From: Kitasatospora sp. NBC_01266
GTDB lineage: Bacteria > Actinomycetota > Actinomycetes > Streptomycetales > Streptomycetaceae
DNA length: 64,000 bases
Reading direction: 5' to 3'
Assembly: GCF_036242395.1 (NCBI RefSeq)
Contig: NZ_CP108458.1
Location: 5,828,001 to 5,892,000 of the forward strand
Shown in pieces: positions 52,901 through 61,422 of this stretch. Under the pieces are notes generated by a model. The model did not search any database. It was not told where the DNA came from and worked only from the letters and a program-made list of their open reading frames with translations. A program made the translations under genes and the position numbers. Within the stretch, counting starts at the first letter, position 1; each line of letters opens with the position of its first letter.

Positions 52901-53946
52901 TCCAGGTCACCCGGGACCACCTCGATCACGGTCACCCCGTGCACGCCGTCGGCCGAGGCCAGCAGCGAGTCCTGGGGTACGGCCGCGCCGTCCAGGACCA
53001 CCACCAGGTGCGGCTGGTCCGGCTGCGGCACGGCCTCGCGGGTGAACCGCTGACGGCCGGCCAGCTCGTCCGCCAGCAGCAGTTCGAGCTCGCCGAGGCC
53101 CGAGGCGATCAGCCGGCGCGAGCCGGCGCCGTCGTGCTGCTTGCCGTGCTGGTTGTGCGGGAGCCACTTGACCCACTCCCACTCCTCCAGCGCGCCGGGC
53201 GCCGCGGCCACCGCGACCACCAGGTCGTCGGGGGAGTGCAGGGTGGTCAACTGGGCGACCATCGCCCGGACGTTGCCGTACACCGCGTCCGGGTCGCCGC
53301 AGACCGTGATGTGGTAGAAGGCGCGCAACGAGACCGCCAGCGGCAGGTCCTGAAGGGTGCCGTGGGACTGCAGGAAGTTGCGCATCGCGTCCGCCGCCAG
53401 CGGCTCCAGCTCCTCCATCGGCGCGGTCCGCGGCGCCACCAGGGGTGTGGCCAGCTGCTGCGCGCCGCGCCCGAGGCGGATCTGCGCGAAGTCCGGGTCG
53501 CTCGGGCGGCGCTCCCAGAGCCGGCGCCCCTCGGCCACGATCGACCAGAGCTGGTCCGGCTCGGGGTGCAGGTACAGCTGCGCGCCGCGCTGCCGCTCGG
53601 CGGTGCGCCGCACCTGACGGCGCATCTGCTGCAGGTACTTCAGATAGTCGCGCCGCTCGTCGGCCAGGCCCGCGCCGCCGCCCCTGCGGGTCCGGACCAC
53701 CTGCGCCACGCCCATGCCGGCCGTGGAGCACATCATCAGCAGGCCCATGATCTTCATCACCGGCGCGGTGCCCGGCATGAAGAAGAACGCGGCCGAGCCG
53801 CCCATGCCGAGCAGCGGCAGCAGGCTCATCATCCAGTCGTCGCCACCGCCGCGGGGCAACTCGGGCGGGGTGACCAGCTCCACCGGCTCGTCCGGCACCA
53901 CCGGTGGATACGCCCGGGGCGGACGCTTGACCGTCACGACACTCAT
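49999..53946 (-). CDS. eccC: Type VII secretion ATPase EccC
   Basis: A 1315-residue motor, unsplit. Two membrane helices near residues 37–85 (MMSLLPLLGMGGSAAFFFMP and VMKIMGLLMMCSTAGMGVAQ) precede three FtsK/SpoIIIE ATPase domains with Walker A GATGSGKS (about 473), GGPRSGKS (about 827) and GESESGKS (about 1113). The first has LVLIIDEFSELL as Walker B; the second shows LLDFGGGGFQ. EccC drives substrate export and recognises the YxxxD/E tail of WXG100 proteins. ATG 53946. It is divergent from eccD with 290 bp between. Confidence 0.96.
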   Translation of the reverse strand: MSVVTVKRPPRAYPPVVPDEPVELVTPPELPRGGGDDWMMSLLPLLGMGGSAAFFFMPGTAPVMKIMGLLMMCSTAGMGVAQVVRTRRGGGAGLADERRDYLKYLQQMRRQVRRTAERQRGAQLYLHPEPDQLWSIVAEGRRLWERRPSDPDFAQIRLGRGAQQLATPLVAPRTAPMEELEPLAADAMRNFLQSHGTLQDLPLAVSLRAFYHITVCGDPDAVYGNVRAMVAQLTTLHSPDDLVVAVAAAPGALEEWEWVKWLPHNQHGKQHDGAGSRRLIASGLGELELLLADELAGRQRFTREAVPQPDQPHLVVVLDGAAVPQDSLLASADGVHGVTVIEVVPGDLDEPTGHLVVTVGQRELLLESPSGASYSGRPDQLSAWQCEALARQLAPYRISAGGDDEPLLSNLDFTDLMGVGDAGSVDVARTWRPRAQHERLRVPIGVGANGELVQLDIKEAALEGMGPHGLCVGATGSGKSELLRTLVLGLAMTHSSETLNFVLADFKGGATFAGMADLPHTSAVITNLEGELTLVDRMRDAIEGELNRRQELLRSAGNYANLNEYERARAAGAALDPLPSLVLIIDEFSELLTAKPDFIDMFIQIGRIGRSLGVHLLLASQRLEEGKLRGLDTFLSYRIGLRTFSAAESRAAIGVPDAYHLPPVPGVGYLKFGTEVMDRFKAAYVSGPYRAPGQQRARGRISTVRPVLFTAAEVPVTEPVAQDLEPEPELLDDALVDTVLDVIVQRMVGQGPPAHQVWLPPLDEAPSMDQLMPPLQPTPERGLTSPEFGALGRLVVPVGIVDRPRDQRRDVLYQDYSGAAGHGLVVGGPRSGKSTVIRTMVAGFALTHTPVEAQFYLLDFGGGGFQSLQDLPHVGGVAGRLDVDKVRRMVSEVHGVLHRREELFRATGIDSISTYRTRRAAGQLPDEQFGDVFLVIDGWLTLRQDFEALEPVVTDIVARGLGYGVHVVLTAARYAEVRPALKDALQTRTELRLGDVMESEVDRRAAQNVPVGAAGRGLTGAKLHFLAGLPRLDGSSAVDDLVTGVAGLVEAVDAAWSGPRAPRVRMLPAVLDGHSLPKGSELPERGVAFGVDEAEMAPVFVNFETDPLFIVFGESESGKSALLRMLVKQITERYTSEQAGIVVGDYRRALLGAVPPEYLVEYAAAQPAMSTIVDMLRGACARRLPGPDVTAEQLRGRSWYSGKDMFVIVDDYELVATSSGNPMAPLAEFLPFARDIGLRVIIARSAGGAGRSLFEPVMQRMRELGGQGVLLSGKRDEGVLLGAVKPQPLPPGRGLFVSRRITGGQMVQTGWLPQR

Positions 53947-54236
53947 CTACTAACGCACCAGCCCTCACGCGACTCGTCAGGCCCCGCAGGAGGCACCCCG
54001 GTGACTGCCCTGCCCCCGCCGCGGACCGCGGGCGCACCGCGGCGATCCCGCCCGCCCCCGCCACGCCCCCTGCGCCGGGGCCGATCCTACCGAGACCGGT
54101 CACCCGGTGTGCAGGGACGGGAACGCACCGGTCCGACGGCCGGGCGATAGGGTGACGCAGCGCCAACTCCGGTGGACGCGGCGCACGGACGGCGCGACGC
54201 GTGCCGGCCGGGACGAGCGATCAAGGGGGAGCGCCG

Positions 54237-55697
54237 GTGGGCTCGAACGCAGCGACCGGATTCTGCCGGGTCACCGTGGTGGCGCCGGACAGCCGCATCG
54301 ATGTGGCCCTGCCGGAGGACGTGCCACTCGCGGACGTCTACCCCGAGGTACTGCGACTCTCCGGCCAGACCCAGGCCGAGGGCGCCGCCACCGGCTTCCA
54401 CCTGGTCCGCCGCGACGGCACCGTGCTGGACAGCGGCCTGCCGCTCAATGCCCAACAGGTGCGCGACGGCGACCTGTTGAGCCTGCGTCCGTTCGCCGAG
54501 TCGCTGCCCCCGGCCGTCTACGACGACGTCGCCGACGCGATCGCCAGCGCGGTCGGGGCCGACCGCCGGTTCTGGAGCCCGGACCTGATGCGGGCCTTCG
54601 GCCTGATCGGCGCGGCCCTGCTGCTCGTGCTGCTCGGCTTCGCGCTCTGGTTCTCCGACCTGCGCCACGACATGCACGGCCTGCCCGGCATGCTCTGCGG
54701 CGTCACCGCCGTGCTGCTGGTCGCCTTCGCCGGCGTGCGGGCCCGGGTCTACCGGGACGACACCGCCGCCCTCACCCTGGGCATCGGCGCCCTGCCGCAC
54801 GCGCTGATCGCGGGCACCGGCATCCTGGCCGTCGCCCACCCGTACGACGGTCCCGGCCGGCTGCAGTTCCTGGTCGGCTGCGCCACCACGCTGGTGGTCT
54901 CGGTGCTGCTGGTGGTGCTGCTGCCGACGAGGGACTCGGTCTTCGTGGCCGCCGCCGTGCTCTCGGCCGGCGGCACGCTGGCCACCTTCGCCGCCGTGCT
55001 GCTGCCGGGCACCCCGGCCGACCACATCGCCGCGGTGGCCGGGGTCGCCGCGCTCGCCGCGATCGGCTTCCTGCCGGCGCTCTCGGCCCGCTTCGCCCGC
55101 CTGCCGGTCGGCTTCAGCGCCCCCGGCCAGGCCCGCACCCGCGGCAGCCGGGCGATCGAGGAGAGCCGCCGGGCCGAGGCCGTGCCGTACCAGCGGATCG
55201 CCCACCAGGCCCGCCGCGGCCACGAGGTGCTGGTCGGCCTGGTCGGCGGCTGCGCCGCGGTGATCGTCGGCGCCTGCACCGTGCTCGGCTTCACCGACCG
55301 GATGTTCCCGCAGCTGCTCGCGCTGGCGCTGGGCATCTCGACCATGCTGCGGGCCCGGCTGTTCCGCTACACCGCGCAGGTCTTCAGCCTGACCATCGCC
55401 GGCCTGCTGGGTCTGGGCCTGCTGATCCTGGGCCTGTCGCTGCACACCCCGGTCTTCATCATCAGGGCCGGCGGCGACAGCACCGCCGTCGACCTGCGCA
55501 CCCTGTGGCTGGGCGGCTCGATCGCGGTGGGCGCCGCGCTGCTGATCGCGATCGCCCTGGTGGTGCCGCGGCTCGGCGTCTCGCCGTTCTGGGGCCGGAT
55601 CCTGGACGTGGTGGACAGCCTGCTGCTGATGGCGCTGGTCCCGCTGGCCCTCGCGGTGCTGGACATCTACTCGCTGGTCCGCGGCGTCACCGGCTGA
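54237..55697 (+). CDS. eccD: Type VII secretion protein EccD
   Basis: A 486-residue protein: N-terminal ubiquitin-like domain (FCRVTVVAPDSRIDVALPED, then LNAQQVRDGDLLSLRP) and about eleven membrane helices, the EccD plan that forms the ESX membrane channel. GTG 54237 has GGGGGAG 6 bases upstream. It lies head-to-head with eccC and directly upstream of rpsO. Confidence 0.93.
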   Translation: MGSNAATGFCRVTVVAPDSRIDVALPEDVPLADVYPEVLRLSGQTQAEGAATGFHLVRRDGTVLDSGLPLNAQQVRDGDLLSLRPFAESLPPAVYDDVADAIASAVGADRRFWSPDLMRAFGLIGAALLLVLLGFALWFSDLRHDMHGLPGMLCGVTAVLLVAFAGVRARVYRDDTAALTLGIGALPHALIAGTGILAVAHPYDGPGRLQFLVGCATTLVVSVLLVVLLPTRDSVFVAAAVLSAGGTLATFAAVLLPGTPADHIAAVAGVAALAAIGFLPALSARFARLPVGFSAPGQARTRGSRAIEESRRAEAVPYQRIAHQARRGHEVLVGLVGGCAAVIVGACTVLGFTDRMFPQLLALALGISTMLRARLFRYTAQVFSLTIAGLLGLGLLILGLSLHTPVFIIRAGGDSTAVDLRTLWLGGSIAVGAALLIAIALVVPRLGVSPFWGRILDVVDSLLLMALVPLALAVLDIYSLVRGVTG

Positions 55698-55804
55698 GGC
55701 CGGGTCCGGGGGCCGAGCGGCCGACTGGTACCCTGGGGATTCCGAGTCTCAGAAGATCCTGTGCCGCATACCGGGATCGCTCGGTCACCCCAAGAGGAGT
55801 TGCA

Positions 55805-56095
55805 GTGGCTCTCGCCCCTGACGTCAAGAAGCAGATCATCGCCGAGTACGGCCAGAAGGAGGGCGACACCGGCTCCCCCGAGGTGCAGGTGGCCATGCTC
55901 TCCCGCCGTATCTCGGACCTGACCGAGCACCTCAAGTTCCACAAGCACGACCACCACAGCCGTCGTGGCCTGCTGATCCTGGTCGGCCAGCGTCGCCGCC
56001 TGCTGCAGTACCTGGCCAAGAAGGACATCGAGCGCTTCCGTACGCTCGTCGACCGCCTGGGCATCCGCCGCGGTGCCGCCGGCGGCGCCCGCTAA
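55805..56095 (+). CDS. rpsO: 30S ribosomal protein S15
   Basis: A 96-residue S15: IIAEYGQKEGDTGSPEVQVA, the core LTEHLKFHKHDHHSRRGLLI and RRRLLQYLAKKDIERFRTLV. It binds the 16S rRNA central domain early in 30S assembly. GTG 55805 has GAGGAG upstream. A TACCCT at 55729–55734 may be its −10. A hairpin follows, then pnp, the usual order. Confidence 0.97.
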   Translation: MALAPDVKKQIIAEYGQKEGDTGSPEVQVAMLSRRISDLTEHLKFHKHDHHSRRGLLILVGQRRRLLQYLAKKDIERFRTLVDRLGIRRGAAGGAR

Positions 56096-56106
56096 GACCG
56101 CCGCCC

Positions 56107-56137
56107 GGGGCGGCTCCCCACCAAGGGGAGCCGCCCC
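56107..56137 (+). terminator. Hairpin between rpsO and pnp
   Basis: GGGGCGGCTCCCC/GGGGAGCCGCCCC, 13 bp with loop ACCAA, 12 bases after the rpsO stop. Similar structures at this site separate and stabilise the two transcripts in other bacteria. Confidence 0.75.
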
Positions 56138-56535
56138 TCGCGCGTACCGGCCCCCGGGAGGGGGAATCCGGAAAGAATTCCGAGCTGCAGAATTTACGGT
56201 CGGCCTCCCGAGGCGGCCGAGATTCGCACCGTAGGGTTGTGGGCATGCCGGGTGGTGGCGCGAGTTCGCGCTCCACGAGAGCAGCACAACCCCCTGCGGG
56301 CCGCAGGCTTCAAACGGAAGCCGCCCGCATCCAGGAGAGCGTCCAGACGCCCGCCGCCGAAAGGCCAGGCCGCCGAGAGGCGCCGGTCCTCGGTAGTGGC
56401 CGCCGGGAGTCCCGCGCACGACGCGGGAAGAGCCCGGGGGCTTCGATCGAAGACCGGCCCGGCAGGTCAGGGCCACACCGGCAGGCAAGCGCGGGGGCGC
56501 TCTCCGGGAGACGTACGAAAGAGGAGATCTTCCAG
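56138..56535 (+). promoter_or_regulatory. Long leader of pnp, likely structured
   Basis: About 400 bp without a credible gene. It has several short dyads, including CCCGCG-CACGA-CGCGGG and the 12-base palindrome CTTCGATCGAAG, and ends in GAGGAG 9 bases before the pnp GTG. PNPase levels in other bacteria are autoregulated through such leaders via RNase III; this is suggested here by position only. Confidence 0.5.
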
Positions 56536-58746
56536 GTGGAAGAGAACGTGTTCTACGCCGAGGCCGTGATCGACAACGGTTCCTTCGGCACCCGTACCAT
56601 CCGCTTCGAGACCGGCCGCCTGGCCCGTCAGGCCGCCGGCTCCGCCGTGGCCTACCTGGACGACGACACCATGGTGCTGTCGGCCACCAGCGCCTCCAAG
56701 CAGCCGAAGGAGCACTTCGACTTCTTCCCGCTGACGGTGGACGTCGAGGAGCGGATGTACGCCGCGGGCCGGATCCCCGGCTCGTTCTTCCGTCGTGAGG
56801 GCCGCCCCTCCGAGGACGCCATCCTGACCTGCCGCCTGATCGACCGCCCGCTGCGCCCGTCCTTCGTCAAGGGCCTGCGCAACGAGGTCCAGGTCGTCGT
56901 CACGGTGATGGCGCTCAACCCCGACCACCTGTACGACGTGGTCGCGATCAACGCCGCCTCCGCCTCCACCCAGCTGGCCGGCCTGCCGTTCTCCGGCCCG
57001 ATCGGCGGCGTCCGCGTCGCGCTGATCAAGGGTCAGTGGGTGGCCTTCCCGACCCACTCCGAGCTCGAGGACGCCGTCTTCGACATGGTCGTGGCCGGCC
57101 GGGTGCTGGCCGACGGCGACGTCGCGATCATGATGGTCGAGGCCGAGGCCACCGACAAGACCATCAAGCTGGTCGCGGGCGGCGCCGAGGCGCCCTCCGA
57201 GGAGATCGTGGCCGGCGGTCTGGACGCCGCCAAGCCGTTCATCAAGGTGCTCTGCGAGGCCCAGGCCCGCCTGGCCGCCCAGGCCGCCAAGCCCACCGGC
57301 GAGTTCCCGGTCTTCCTGGAGTACCAGGACGACGTGCTGGCCGCGCTGACCACCGCCGTCAAGGACGAGCTGGCCAAGGCGCTCACCATCGCCGGCAAGC
57401 AGGAGCGCCAGAACGAGCTGGACCGGGTCAAGGCGGTCGCCGCCGAGAAGCTGCTCCCGGAGTTCGAGGGCCGCGAGAAGGAGATCAGCGCCGCCTACAA
57501 CGCGCTGACCAAGAAGATCGTGCGCGAGCGCGTCATCAAGGACAAGGTCCGGATCGACGGCCGCGGTGTCACCGACATCCGCACCCTGGCCGCCGAGGTC
57601 GAGGCGATCCCGCGGGTGCACGGCTCGGCCCTGTTCGAGCGTGGCGAGACCCAGATCCTGGGCGTCACCACCCTCAACATGCTCCGCATGGAGCAGCAGC
57701 TCGACACGCTCTCCCCGGAGACGCGTCGCCGCTACATGCACAACTACAACTTCCCGCCGTACTCGGTCGGCGAGACCGGCCGCGTGGGCTCGCCCAAGCG
57801 CCGCGAGATCGGCCACGGCGCGCTGGCCGAGCGGGCGCTGATCCCGGTCCTGCCGACCCGCGAGGAGTTCCCCTACGCGATCCGCCAGGTCTCCGAGGCG
57901 CTGGGCTCCAACGGCTCCACCTCGATGGGCTCGGTCTGCGCCTCCACCATGTCGCTGCTGAACGCCGGTGTGCCGCTGAAGGCCGCCGTCGCCGGTATCG
58001 CCATGGGCCTGATCTCGCAGGAGATCGACGGTGAGACCCACTACGTCGCGCTGACCGACATCCTGGGTGCCGAGGACGCGTACGGCGACATGGACTTCAA
58101 GGTCGCCGGTACCCGCAACTTCATCACCGCCCTGCAGCTGGACACCAAGCTCAACGGCATCCCGGCCTCGGTGCTGGCCGCCGCGCTGAAGCAGGCCAAG
58201 GACGCGCGTCTGCACATCCTGGACGTGATGAACGAGGCGATCGACGCGCCCGACGAGATGTCGCCGAACGCGCCGCGCATCATCACCATCAAGATCCCGG
58301 TGGACAAGATCGGTGAGGTCATCGGCCCGAAGGGCAAGATGATCAACCAGATCCAGGAGGACACCGGCGCGGACATCACCATCGAGGACGACGGCACCAT
58401 CTACATCGGTGCGGTCGACGGTCCCTCGGCGGAGGCTGCCCGCACGACGATCAACCAGATCGCCAACCCGACCATGCCGGAGGTCGGCGAGCGCTACCTG
58501 GGCACCGTGGTGAAGACCACGACGTTCGGCGCGTTCGTTTCGCTGATGCCGGGCAAGGACGGCCTGCTGCACATCTCGCAGATCCGCAAGCTGGCCGGTG
58601 GCAAGCGCGTGGAGAACGTCGAGGACGTGCTGGCCGTCGGCGCCAAGGTGCAGGTCGAGATCGCCGAGATCGACCCGCGCGGCAAGCTCTCGCTGATCCC
58701 GGTCGTCGAGGGCGAGGAGGGCGGCGAGACCGCCGCCGCCGAGTGA
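56536..58746 (+). CDS. pnp: Polyribonucleotide nucleotidyltransferase
   Basis: A 736-residue PNPase: two RNase PH domains, a helical linker, KH and S1. Visible: GRIPGSFFRREGRPSEDAIL and RLIDRPLRPSF (first core), RVHGSALFERGETQILGVTT and RRREIGHGALAERAL-type block KRREIGHGALAERALIPVLP (second core), VDKIGEVIGPKGKMINQIQ (KH), LGTVVKTTTFGAFVSLMPGK (S1). It degrades RNA 3'→5' phosphorolytically and in Streptomyces also adds tails. Start GTG 56536 has GAGGAG at 9 bases. Confidence 0.97.
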   Translation: MEENVFYAEAVIDNGSFGTRTIRFETGRLARQAAGSAVAYLDDDTMVLSATSASKQPKEHFDFFPLTVDVEERMYAAGRIPGSFFRREGRPSEDAILTCRLIDRPLRPSFVKGLRNEVQVVVTVMALNPDHLYDVVAINAASASTQLAGLPFSGPIGGVRVALIKGQWVAFPTHSELEDAVFDMVVAGRVLADGDVAIMMVEAEATDKTIKLVAGGAEAPSEEIVAGGLDAAKPFIKVLCEAQARLAAQAAKPTGEFPVFLEYQDDVLAALTTAVKDELAKALTIAGKQERQNELDRVKAVAAEKLLPEFEGREKEISAAYNALTKKIVRERVIKDKVRIDGRGVTDIRTLAAEVEAIPRVHGSALFERGETQILGVTTLNMLRMEQQLDTLSPETRRRYMHNYNFPPYSVGETGRVGSPKRREIGHGALAERALIPVLPTREEFPYAIRQVSEALGSNGSTSMGSVCASTMSLLNAGVPLKAAVAGIAMGLISQEIDGETHYVALTDILGAEDAYGDMDFKVAGTRNFITALQLDTKLNGIPASVLAAALKQAKDARLHILDVMNEAIDAPDEMSPNAPRIITIKIPVDKIGEVIGPKGKMINQIQEDTGADITIEDDGTIYIGAVDGPSAEAARTTINQIANPTMPEVGERYLGTVVKTTTFGAFVSLMPGKDGLLHISQIRKLAGGKRVENVEDVLAVGAKVQVEIAEIDPRGKLSLIPVVEGEEGGETAAAE

Positions 58747-58768
58747 TCACCACTCACTAGCTGGACCC

Positions 58769-58801
58769 GCGGCCCGTACGCCCTCGCGGCGTACGGGCCG
58801 C
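58769..58801 (+). terminator. Terminator of pnp
   Basis: GCGGCCCGTACGCC/GGCGTACGGGCCGC, a perfect 14-bp stem with loop CTCGC, 22 bases after the pnp stop. Confidence 0.85.
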
Positions 58802-58836
58802 ACCCTGTTGTCTCCTGAGTGAAAGAAGGACGGCCC

Positions 58837-60186
58837 GTGGCTCAGGCTTCGGCGGCCAAGCAGCGCCCCGGCACCACCCGCACCCTGCTCAAGGGCGTGG
58901 ACGGCGCCGGAACCGTGCGTCGCACCGTGCTCCCCGGCGGCCTGCGGGTCGTCACCGAGACCCTGCCGACGGTCCGCTCGGCGACCTTCGGGATCTGGGT
59001 CGGCGTCGGCTCCCGGGACGAGACGCCGGTGCTGAACGGCGCCACCCACTACCTGGAGCACCTGCTCTTCAAGGGCACCGAGCGGCGCAGCGCGCTGGAG
59101 ATCTCGGCCGCGCTGGACGCGGTCGGCGGTGAGATGAACGCCTTCACCGCCAAGGAGAACACCTGCTACTACGCGCGGGTGCTGGACACCGACCTGCCGC
59201 TGGCCATCGACGTGGTCTGCGACATGCTCACCGGCTCGCTGATCCGCCCCGAGGACGTGGAGGCCGAACGCGGCGTCATCCTCGAGGAGATGGCGATGGC
59301 CGAGGACGACCCGGGCGACGTGGTGCACGACCTGTTCGCCAAGGCGATCTACGGCGACGCCCCGCTCGGCCGTCCGATCCTCGGCACCCAGGAGACCGTC
59401 AAGGGGCTGACCCGCGACCAGATCGCCGGCTTCTTCAGGCGCCGCTACAAGCCCGAGCACCTGGTGATCGCGGCGGCCGGGAACCTGGACCACAAGGCCG
59501 TGGTCAGGCAGGTCGAGCAGGCCTTCGCCGGCCTGCTCGCCAAGTCCGAGGCGGTCCCCGCCGAGGCCCGCCGCGGCCTGCGCGCGGTGCGCACCGCCGG
59601 CCGCCTGGAGGTGCTGAACCGCCCCACCGAGCAGGCCCACCTGGTGCTCGGCGTCCCCGGGCTGCCCCGGCACGACGAGCGGCGCTGGGCGCTCGGGGTG
59701 CTCAACGCCGCGCTCGGCGGCGGGATGAGCTCGCGGCTCTTCCAGGAGGTGCGGGAGAAGCGCGGCCTGGCCTACTCGGTCTACTCGTACTCCTCCTCCT
59801 ACGCCGACAGCGGCCTCTTCGGCATCTACGCCGGCTGCCAGCCCAAGCGGGTGGAAGAGGTGCTGCGGATCTGCCGTGAGGAGCTGGAGAAGGTGATCGC
59901 CGAGGGCATCACCGAGGAGGAGCTGAGCCGCGCGATCGGCCAGATCTCCGGCTCCACCGTGCTCGGCATGGAGGACACCGGCTCGCTGATGAACCGGATC
60001 GGCAAGGCCGAACTCGCCTACGGCCACCACCTCTCGGTGGATGACATGCTGGCGAAGATCGCGAGCGTCACGCTGGAGGACGTCCAGGCGGTGGCCCGCG
60101 ACGTGCTCGGCGCGCACCGGCCTTCGCTGGCCCTGATCGGGCCGATCACCGACAAGCGGGCGGCCAAGCTCGCGGACCTTATCTGA
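58837..60186 (+). CDS. M16-family zinc metallopeptidase
   Basis: A 449-residue M16 (mitochondrial-processing-peptidase-like) protein. The inverted zinc motif HYLEH is in NGATHYLEHLLFKGT; the third ligand Glu is in ERGVILEEMAMAEDDPGD. GGGMSSRLFQEVREKRGLAY is the C-terminal conserved block. One N-terminal and one C-terminal half are present, so it should dimerise. GTG 58837 with GAAGGA upstream is preferred over GTG 58819. The gene regularly follows pnp in actinobacteria; substrate unknown. Confidence 0.93.
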   Translation: MAQASAAKQRPGTTRTLLKGVDGAGTVRRTVLPGGLRVVTETLPTVRSATFGIWVGVGSRDETPVLNGATHYLEHLLFKGTERRSALEISAALDAVGGEMNAFTAKENTCYYARVLDTDLPLAIDVVCDMLTGSLIRPEDVEAERGVILEEMAMAEDDPGDVVHDLFAKAIYGDAPLGRPILGTQETVKGLTRDQIAGFFRRRYKPEHLVIAAAGNLDHKAVVRQVEQAFAGLLAKSEAVPAEARRGLRAVRTAGRLEVLNRPTEQAHLVLGVPGLPRHDERRWALGVLNAALGGGMSSRLFQEVREKRGLAYSVYSYSSSYADSGLFGIYAGCQPKRVEEVLRICREELEKVIAEGITEEELSRAIGQISGSTVLGMEDTGSLMNRIGKAELAYGHHLSVDDMLAKIASVTLEDVQAVARDVLGAHRPSLALIGPITDKRAAKLADLI

Positions 60187-60218
60187 CGACTGCCGCAGCT
60201 GGGCTGAAGGGACACCCC

Positions 60219-60965
60219 ATGACTCTCCGAGTGGCCGTCATCGGCGCCACCGGCCGGATCGGCTCCGAGGCCGTCAAGGCCGTCGAAGCCGCCGAGGACC
60301 TGGAACTGGTCGCCACCCTCGGCCGGGACTCCGACCTGAAGACCCTGGTCGACTCCGGCACCCAGGTCGCCGTCGAGCTGACCCACCCCGACGCGGTGAT
60401 GCGCAACCTTGACTTCTGCCTGCACAACGGCATCCACGTGGTCACCGGCACCACCGGCTGGGACGAGGCCAGGCTCGCCGAGGTCGACCACTGGCTGGCC
60501 CCCAAGCCGGAGCTCGGCCTGCTGATCGCGCCGAACTTCTCCATCGGCGCGGTGCTCACCATGCGGTTCGCCCAGCAGGCGGCCAGGTACTTCGAGTCGG
60601 TCGAGGTGGTCGAGCTGCACCACGACCGCAAGGCCGACGCCCCCTCCGGCACCGCCGCCCGCACCGCCCAGCTGATCGCCGCCGCCCGCGACGCGGCCGG
60701 CCGGCCCCGCCAGTCGGACCCCACCACGCACGGCCTGCCGGGCGCGCGCGGCGCCGACGTCGACGGGGTGCCGGTGCACTCGGTGCGGATGCGCGGCCTG
60801 CTGGCGCACCAGGAGGTGCTCTTCGGCGACACCGGCGAGACCCTGACGATCCGTCATGACTCGCTGCACCACAGCTGCTTCATGCCGGGCATCCTGCTCG
60901 GGGTGCGCCGCGTGGTGGACACGCCGGGGCTGACCTTCGGCCTCGAACACTTCCTCGACCTGTGA
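60219..60965 (+). CDS. dapB: 4-hydroxy-tetrahydrodipicolinate reductase
   Basis: A 248-residue enzyme of lysine/DAP synthesis, NAD(P)H-dependent. VAVIGATGRIGSEAV (Rossmann nucleotide site), VVTGTTGWDEARL, IAPNFSIGAVL and ELHHDRKADAPSGTAARTA (catalytic His and Lys of the substrate site). Length normal. It makes tetrahydrodipicolinate from the product of DapA, whose gene lies 1.4 kb downstream. The next small gene starts 16 bases after its stop. Confidence 0.96.
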   Translation: MTLRVAVIGATGRIGSEAVKAVEAAEDLELVATLGRDSDLKTLVDSGTQVAVELTHPDAVMRNLDFCLHNGIHVVTGTTGWDEARLAEVDHWLAPKPELGLLIAPNFSIGAVLTMRFAQQAARYFESVEVVELHHDRKADAPSGTAARTAQLIAAARDAAGRPRQSDPTTHGLPGARGADVDGVPVHSVRMRGLLAHQEVLFGDTGETLTIRHDSLHHSCFMPGILLGVRRVVDTPGLTFGLEHFLDL

Positions 60966-60981
60966 GCCGGGTGAGTGCCAG

Positions 60982-61422
60982 ATGACCTCCCGCACCGGCT
61001 TCTTCCTCCTCGCCGCAACCCTCTTCTTCGTCGCCCTGGTCTGCATGGGCGAGGGAGTCCAGCTGATCGCCACCGGCAAGCCGTTCGGCATCGGCATCGG
61101 GATCTGCGCTTTCATCATCCCGGGCATCGGGGTCTGGTTCCTGCGCCAGACCATCCGCTTCGGCCGCACCACCGAGGCGATGTCCCGCGAGCTGGCGGCC
61201 GAGGGCGGGCTGCCGGTGGACGAGCTGCGCCGCACCTCGGGCGGCCGGATCGACCGCGCCTCGGCCGACGAGGTGTTCGCCCGGCGCAAGGCCGAGGCGG
61301 AGGCCGCCCCGCAGGACTGGCGGGTCTGGTTCCGGCTGGCCGTCGCCTACGCGGACGCCGGTGACACCCCCAGGGCCCGTACGACCATGCACCATGCGAT
61401 CAAGTTGAGGAGCAACCCGTGA
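60982..61422 (+). CDS. Small membrane protein with TPR-like tail
   Basis: A 146-residue protein: two adjacent membrane helices (FFLLAATLFFVALVCMGEGV and GIGIGICAFIIPGIGVWFLR), then a soluble helical part whose end, DWRVWFRLAVAYADAGDTPRARTTMHHAI (in parts), looks like a single TPR-type helix pair. No known function. It follows dapB by 16 bases, and its stop overlaps the thyX GTG start (GTGA), so it is cotranscribed and translationally coupled with thyX. Confidence 0.8.
   Translation: MTSRTGFFLLAATLFFVALVCMGEGVQLIATGKPFGIGIGICAFIIPGIGVWFLRQTIRFGRTTEAMSRELAAEGGLPVDELRRTSGGRIDRASADEVFARRKAEAEAAPQDWRVWFRLAVAYADAGDTPRARTTMHHAIKLRSNP

Noticed and set aside
56237..56569. Possible 110-codon gene in the pnp leader
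   Set aside because: It overlaps the pnp start out of frame, has basic low-complexity sequence and no homology-like motifs; the region fits a leader better.
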